This document shows positions 5,701 through 7,656 of a DNA stretch of 7,656 bases, in pieces. Each line of letters opens with the position of its first letter. Positions within the stretch are counted from its first letter, which is position 1. The stretch is from an uncultured Clostridia bacterium (GTDB lineage: Bacteria; Bacillota; Clostridia; Oscillospirales; Oscillospiraceae). A program made the translations under genes and the position numbers. Where the stretch lies: NCBI GenBank assembly GCA_946006895.1, contig CAMFZO010000064.1, forward strand, positions 1-7,656, in the 5' to 3' direction. The notes below the pieces were generated by a model. That model did not search any database. It saw nothing but the letters and a program-made list of their open reading frames with translations, and had not been told where the DNA came from.

Positions 5701-6167
5701 GGATCGGTCACGGCTATGATGTGCACCGCCTGGCGGAGCATCGGAAGCTCATTCTCGGCGGCGTCGAAGTCCCCTTTGCGCGAGGTCTGGACGGTCATTC
5801 CGACGCGGATGTCCTGCTCCACGCGGTCATGGACGCCCTTCTGGGCGCCGCAAAATTGGGGGATATCGGCGTCCTGTTCCCGGACAACGATCCGCAGTTC
5901 AAGGACATTTCCAGCCTCCTGCTTTTAGAGCGCGTCATGGTACGGCTGGAGGAACGGCAGCTGCGGGTCGGAAATGTGGATGTGACGCTCCTGGCCCAGC
6001 GTCCCAAGCTGCGTCCCTATATCCCTCAGATGGAGGAAACGCTGGCCCGCGCCCTCCGTGTGTCTGTCGATCGGGTCAACATCAAGGCCACGACGGAGGA
6101 GCATCTGGGCTTCACGGGCAGAGAAGAGGGCATCGCCTGCCATGCCGTATGTCTGTTGGAAGAATAA
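5697..6167 (+). CDS. ispF: 2-C-methyl-D-erythritol 2,4-cyclodiphosphate synthase
   Basis: IspF cyclises CDP-methylerythritol 2-phosphate to MEcPP with loss of CMP, using a bound metal in a homotrimer. The 156-residue protein carries the complete signature. GYDVHR (6-11) gives metal ligands Asp8 and His10, and HSDADVLLHA (34-43) gives His42 as third ligand. GDIG (55-58), FPDND (61-65), AQRPKL (100-105) and KATTEEHLGFTGR (130-142) follow. The gene starts inside the ispD stop (ATGA overlap at 5697-5700), with AGGGAGG at 5682-5688 eight bases upstream, so the two are translationally coupled. Here ispD and ispF are separate genes, not the fused IspDF of some bacteria. The intermediate enzyme IspE is not in the window. 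Confidence 0.97.
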   Translation: MRIGHGYDVHRLAEHRKLILGGVEVPFARGLDGHSDADVLLHAVMDALLGAAKLGDIGVLFPDNDPQFKDISSLLLLERVMVRLEERQLRVGNVDVTLLAQRPKLRPYIPQMEETLARALRVSVDRVNIKATTEEHLGFTGREEGIACHAVCLLEE

Positions 6168-6182
6168 AGAAAGGGGAACGAC

Positions 6183-7025
6183 ATGTTTACGAAAAAAAGA
6201 GAGCCTATGAGTGCCGCCGAGGTCCAGCCCACGTGGGAAAAGCTGGTCGGGCAGGAGCGCACCCTGCGCCGTAACCGGCGTCTGTGCGCCATTCTGCAGC
6301 CCGTCGGCACCATCCTTTTCGCCTTCAATCTGCTGCTGGTAACGGCGAACTTCATTCTGTTTCTCGGCGGCGACCTGATGGGCGGCTATTTTGCAAAAAT
6401 GCCCGTTCTGCCTGCCCTTGTAAGATCCTTTCCGAGGGGAAGCTGGGGCGGCATCCTGGCCTTTTCCTTCTGCTTTGCCTATCTGATTCCCCTGGCTGTC
6501 TGCGGCGCCATCACGGGCATCTTCTGGCTGCTGGACCGTAAAAAATACAAGGATGTGTCCGAGCCTCTCCACGGCACCGAGATCGAGTGTGCCAAGGCGC
6601 TGACCAACAAGGCAGAAGCGGTCTATGTCCTGCGCAGCCGGTTTCCCCGGTGGTCCATTTATCTGGAGACCGGTATCCTGACGGCAGTCCTGGCCCTGCC
6701 GATCCTGTCGGCGCTGCTGCAGTTTGCCCGGGGCGAGGAGCCTGCGGTCCTGGAGCTGGCGCTGACCTGTCTGGCGCTGTTGCTGTGCCTGTTCGTCATG
6801 TTCTGGGTCTACGCCCTGCTGCTGAAGGTCTTTTCCCTGCTCAACTCCCTGTTCTATCTCTCCGCCGGCGAATGGAAGCTCTATGAGCAATACCAGCGGC
6901 TGGACGCCTACTGGGAGAGCATCGACCCGGACGAATTTGCCAGACGCCAGCAGAAAGCCATGGAGCGCAAGCAGTCACGGCGCCGCAAAAAGGCCTCTCC
7001 TCCTGCCGACGAGGAAGCCGAATGA
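6183..7025 (+). CDS. Unrecognised four-helix integral membrane protein
   Basis: I do not recognise this 280-residue protein. It has four hydrophobic stretches long enough to span the membrane, at about residues 35-61, 88-117, 157-181 and 188-216. A charged loop lies between helices 2 and 3 (118-156, starting DRKKYKD). The hydrophilic C-terminal tail (about 229-280) has aromatic and acidic residues, then a basic cluster KQSRRRKK (263-270) and an acidic end (DEEAE). The basic N-terminus (KKRE) and basic tail suggest both ends face the cytoplasm. No catalytic motif, signal peptidase site or transporter signature is evident. AAGGGG (6171-6176) sits 6 bases before ATG. A second ATG at 6207 has a poorer context. 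It begins 15 bases after ispF with no promoter between, so it is the last gene of the murD-ispD-ispF operon. A role linked to envelope synthesis is only a guess from context. Confidence 0.85.
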   Translation: MFTKKREPMSAAEVQPTWEKLVGQERTLRRNRRLCAILQPVGTILFAFNLLLVTANFILFLGGDLMGGYFAKMPVLPALVRSFPRGSWGGILAFSFCFAYLIPLAVCGAITGIFWLLDRKKYKDVSEPLHGTEIECAKALTNKAEAVYVLRSRFPRWSIYLETGILTAVLALPILSALLQFARGEEPAVLELALTCLALLLCLFVMFWVYALLLKVFSLLNSLFYLSAGEWKLYEQYQRLDAYWESIDPDEFARRQQKAMERKQSRRRKKASPPADEEAE

Positions 7026-7033
7026 TAAAAACC

Positions 7034-7068
7034 AAGACGCCGCAGAGCTTACGGTCTGCGGCGTCTTT
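7034..7068. terminator. Terminator between the murD operon and convergent rpoD
   Basis: AAGACGCCGCAGA (7034-7046) and TCTGCGGCGTCTT (7055-7067) form a perfect 13-bp stem with an 8-base loop. On the minus strand the stem is followed by GG and a run of five Ts, a good U tail for rpoD. On the plus strand the tail is a weaker TTTCATTCT. It probably serves both convergent transcripts, more strongly rpoD. Confidence 0.88.
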
Positions 7069-7075
7069 CATTCTA

Positions 7076-7656
7076 TCAGCAGTAGAAATCCCGAATTTTC
7101 TTGGCGCGGCTGGGATGGCGGAGCTTGCGGATGGCCTTGTTTTCGATCTGGCGGATACGCTCACGGGTCACGCCGAAGATCTGGCCAACCTCCTCCAGGG
7201 TATGAGTCTTTCCGTCATACATACCGAACCGCAAGCGCAGCACGTCGGCCTCCCGGTCCGTCAGGGTGTTGAGGATCTCGCTGAGGGCCTCGGCCAGCAG
7301 GGCATTGCTGGTGGCATCGGCAGGCCCGGGGGTGTTGTCGTCCTCCACAAAGGAGCCGATGGTCGTATCCTCCTCGTCACCCACCGGCGTGTCCAGGGAC
7401 AGGGTGTCGGCTGCGGTGCGGTTGGCCTCGATGATCTTCTCGATGGGCAGATTCAGCTCGTCGGCAATCTCCTCCAGGGTCGGCTCACGGCCCAGCTCCT
7501 GCACCAGCTTACGGTTGCAGCGGGTAGCCTTGTTGATAACCTCTACCATATGCACCGGCACTCGGATGGTCCGCGCTTGATCGGCAATGGCACGGGTAAT
7601 TGCCTGCCGGATCCACCAGGTCGCATATGTAGAGAATTTGTTTCCCTTTGTATAGT
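7076..7656 (-). CDS. rpoD: Primary RNA polymerase sigma factor (C-terminal part, 5' end outside window)
   Basis: This is the C-terminal 192 residues of the housekeeping sigma factor, which directs RNA polymerase to TTGACA/TATAAT promoters like those seen in this window. From the cut edge it reads TKGNKFSTYATWWIRQAITR, the region 2.3-2.4 helix that melts and reads the -10 box. ADQARTIRVPVHM leads into region 3, with the usual PTLEEIADEL and SLDTPVGDEEDTTIGSFVED stretches. Region 4 begins at TLTDREADVLRLRFGMYDGKTH and its helix-turn-helix, TLEEVGQIFGVTRERIRQIE, recognises the -35 box. LRHPSR and the short end AKKIRDFYC follow. The match to primary sigma is close throughout, which argues against SigB, SigF or other alternative sigmas. 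The N-terminal regions 1 and 2.1-2.2 and any dnaG neighbour lie beyond the right edge. The gene converges on the murD operon. Confidence 0.96.
   Translation of the reverse strand, partial: YTKGNKFSTYATWWIRQAITRAIADQARTIRVPVHMVEVINKATRCNRKLVQELGREPTLEEIADELNLPIEKIIEANRTAADTLSLDTPVGDEEDTTIGSFVEDDNTPGPADATSNALLAEALSEILNTLTDREADVLRLRFGMYDGKTHTLEEVGQIFGVTRERIRQIENKAIRKLRHPSRAKKIRDFYC

Noticed and set aside
5925..6890. Minus-strand open reading frame (321 codons) opposite ispF and the membrane protein gene
   Set aside because: It is Gln/Arg-rich antisense translation crossing two real genes, without initiation signals. Both plus-strand genes have ribosome binding sites and coherent products.
1..7656. 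Mobile element, CRISPR array, phage defence or other new system
   Set aside because: No transposase, integrase, direct-repeat array, tRNA attachment site or toxin-antitoxin pair is visible, and base composition looks even apart from the regulatory gaps.

Overview
The window is an ordinary, gene-dense stretch of a moderately GC-rich chromosome from a Gram-positive, clostridial-type bacterium. I infer Bacillota, class Clostridia, probably the Oscillospiraceae group. The evidence is a DUF1292 protein, a type A RNase P RNA, a Firmicutes-like 6S RNA, strong AGGAGG-type ribosome binding sites, sigma-A promoters of TTGaca-N17-TATAAT form, and the MEP isoprenoid genes ispD-ispF next to murD. The genus cannot be fixed from the sequence alone. 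I see no mobile element, CRISPR array, phage gene or obvious transferred island.

Layout, left to right. Positions 1-116 hold the tail of an unidentified gene. A sigma-A promoter (135-163) drives a small acidic DUF1292 protein (191-475). The following 387-base gap without a protein gene carries a probable 6S RNA (about 494-693), its intrinsic terminator (695-720), an AT-rich inverted repeat (733-761) and a near-consensus promoter (772-800). That promoter serves a membrane-anchored, PrsA/SurA-like foldase with a His/acidic insert (863-2386). A strong terminator follows, and directly after it lies the TcdA-type tRNA ct6A dehydratase (2445-3155), with no visible promoter of its own.

A bidirectional terminator (3172-3209) separates tcdA from RNase P RNA (rnpB, minus strand, about 3212-3563). 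The rnpB promoter lies back to back with the promoter of the next operon; their -35 boxes are 5 bases apart. That plus-strand operon is murD (TTG start, 3666-5018), ispD (5020-5700), ispF (5697-6167) and an unrecognised four-helix membrane protein (6183-7025). Gene spacings in it run from a 4-base overlap to 15 bases. A second bidirectional hairpin (7034-7067) separates the operon from the convergent C-terminal part of the primary sigma factor gene rpoD (minus strand, from 7076 past the right edge).

Functionally the window is housekeeping. It covers peptidoglycan precursor synthesis (MurD), isoprenoid precursors that feed undecaprenyl phosphate (IspD, IspF), extracytoplasmic folding, tRNA maturation (RNase P, TcdA) and global transcription (sigma-A and its RNA antagonist 6S RNA). 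The most rewarding items are the unannotated-looking 6S RNA, the terminator placed directly in front of tcdA, the compact divergent rnpB/murD promoter block, and the unknown membrane protein attached to the murD-ispDF operon. I did not find a convincing new multi-gene system.
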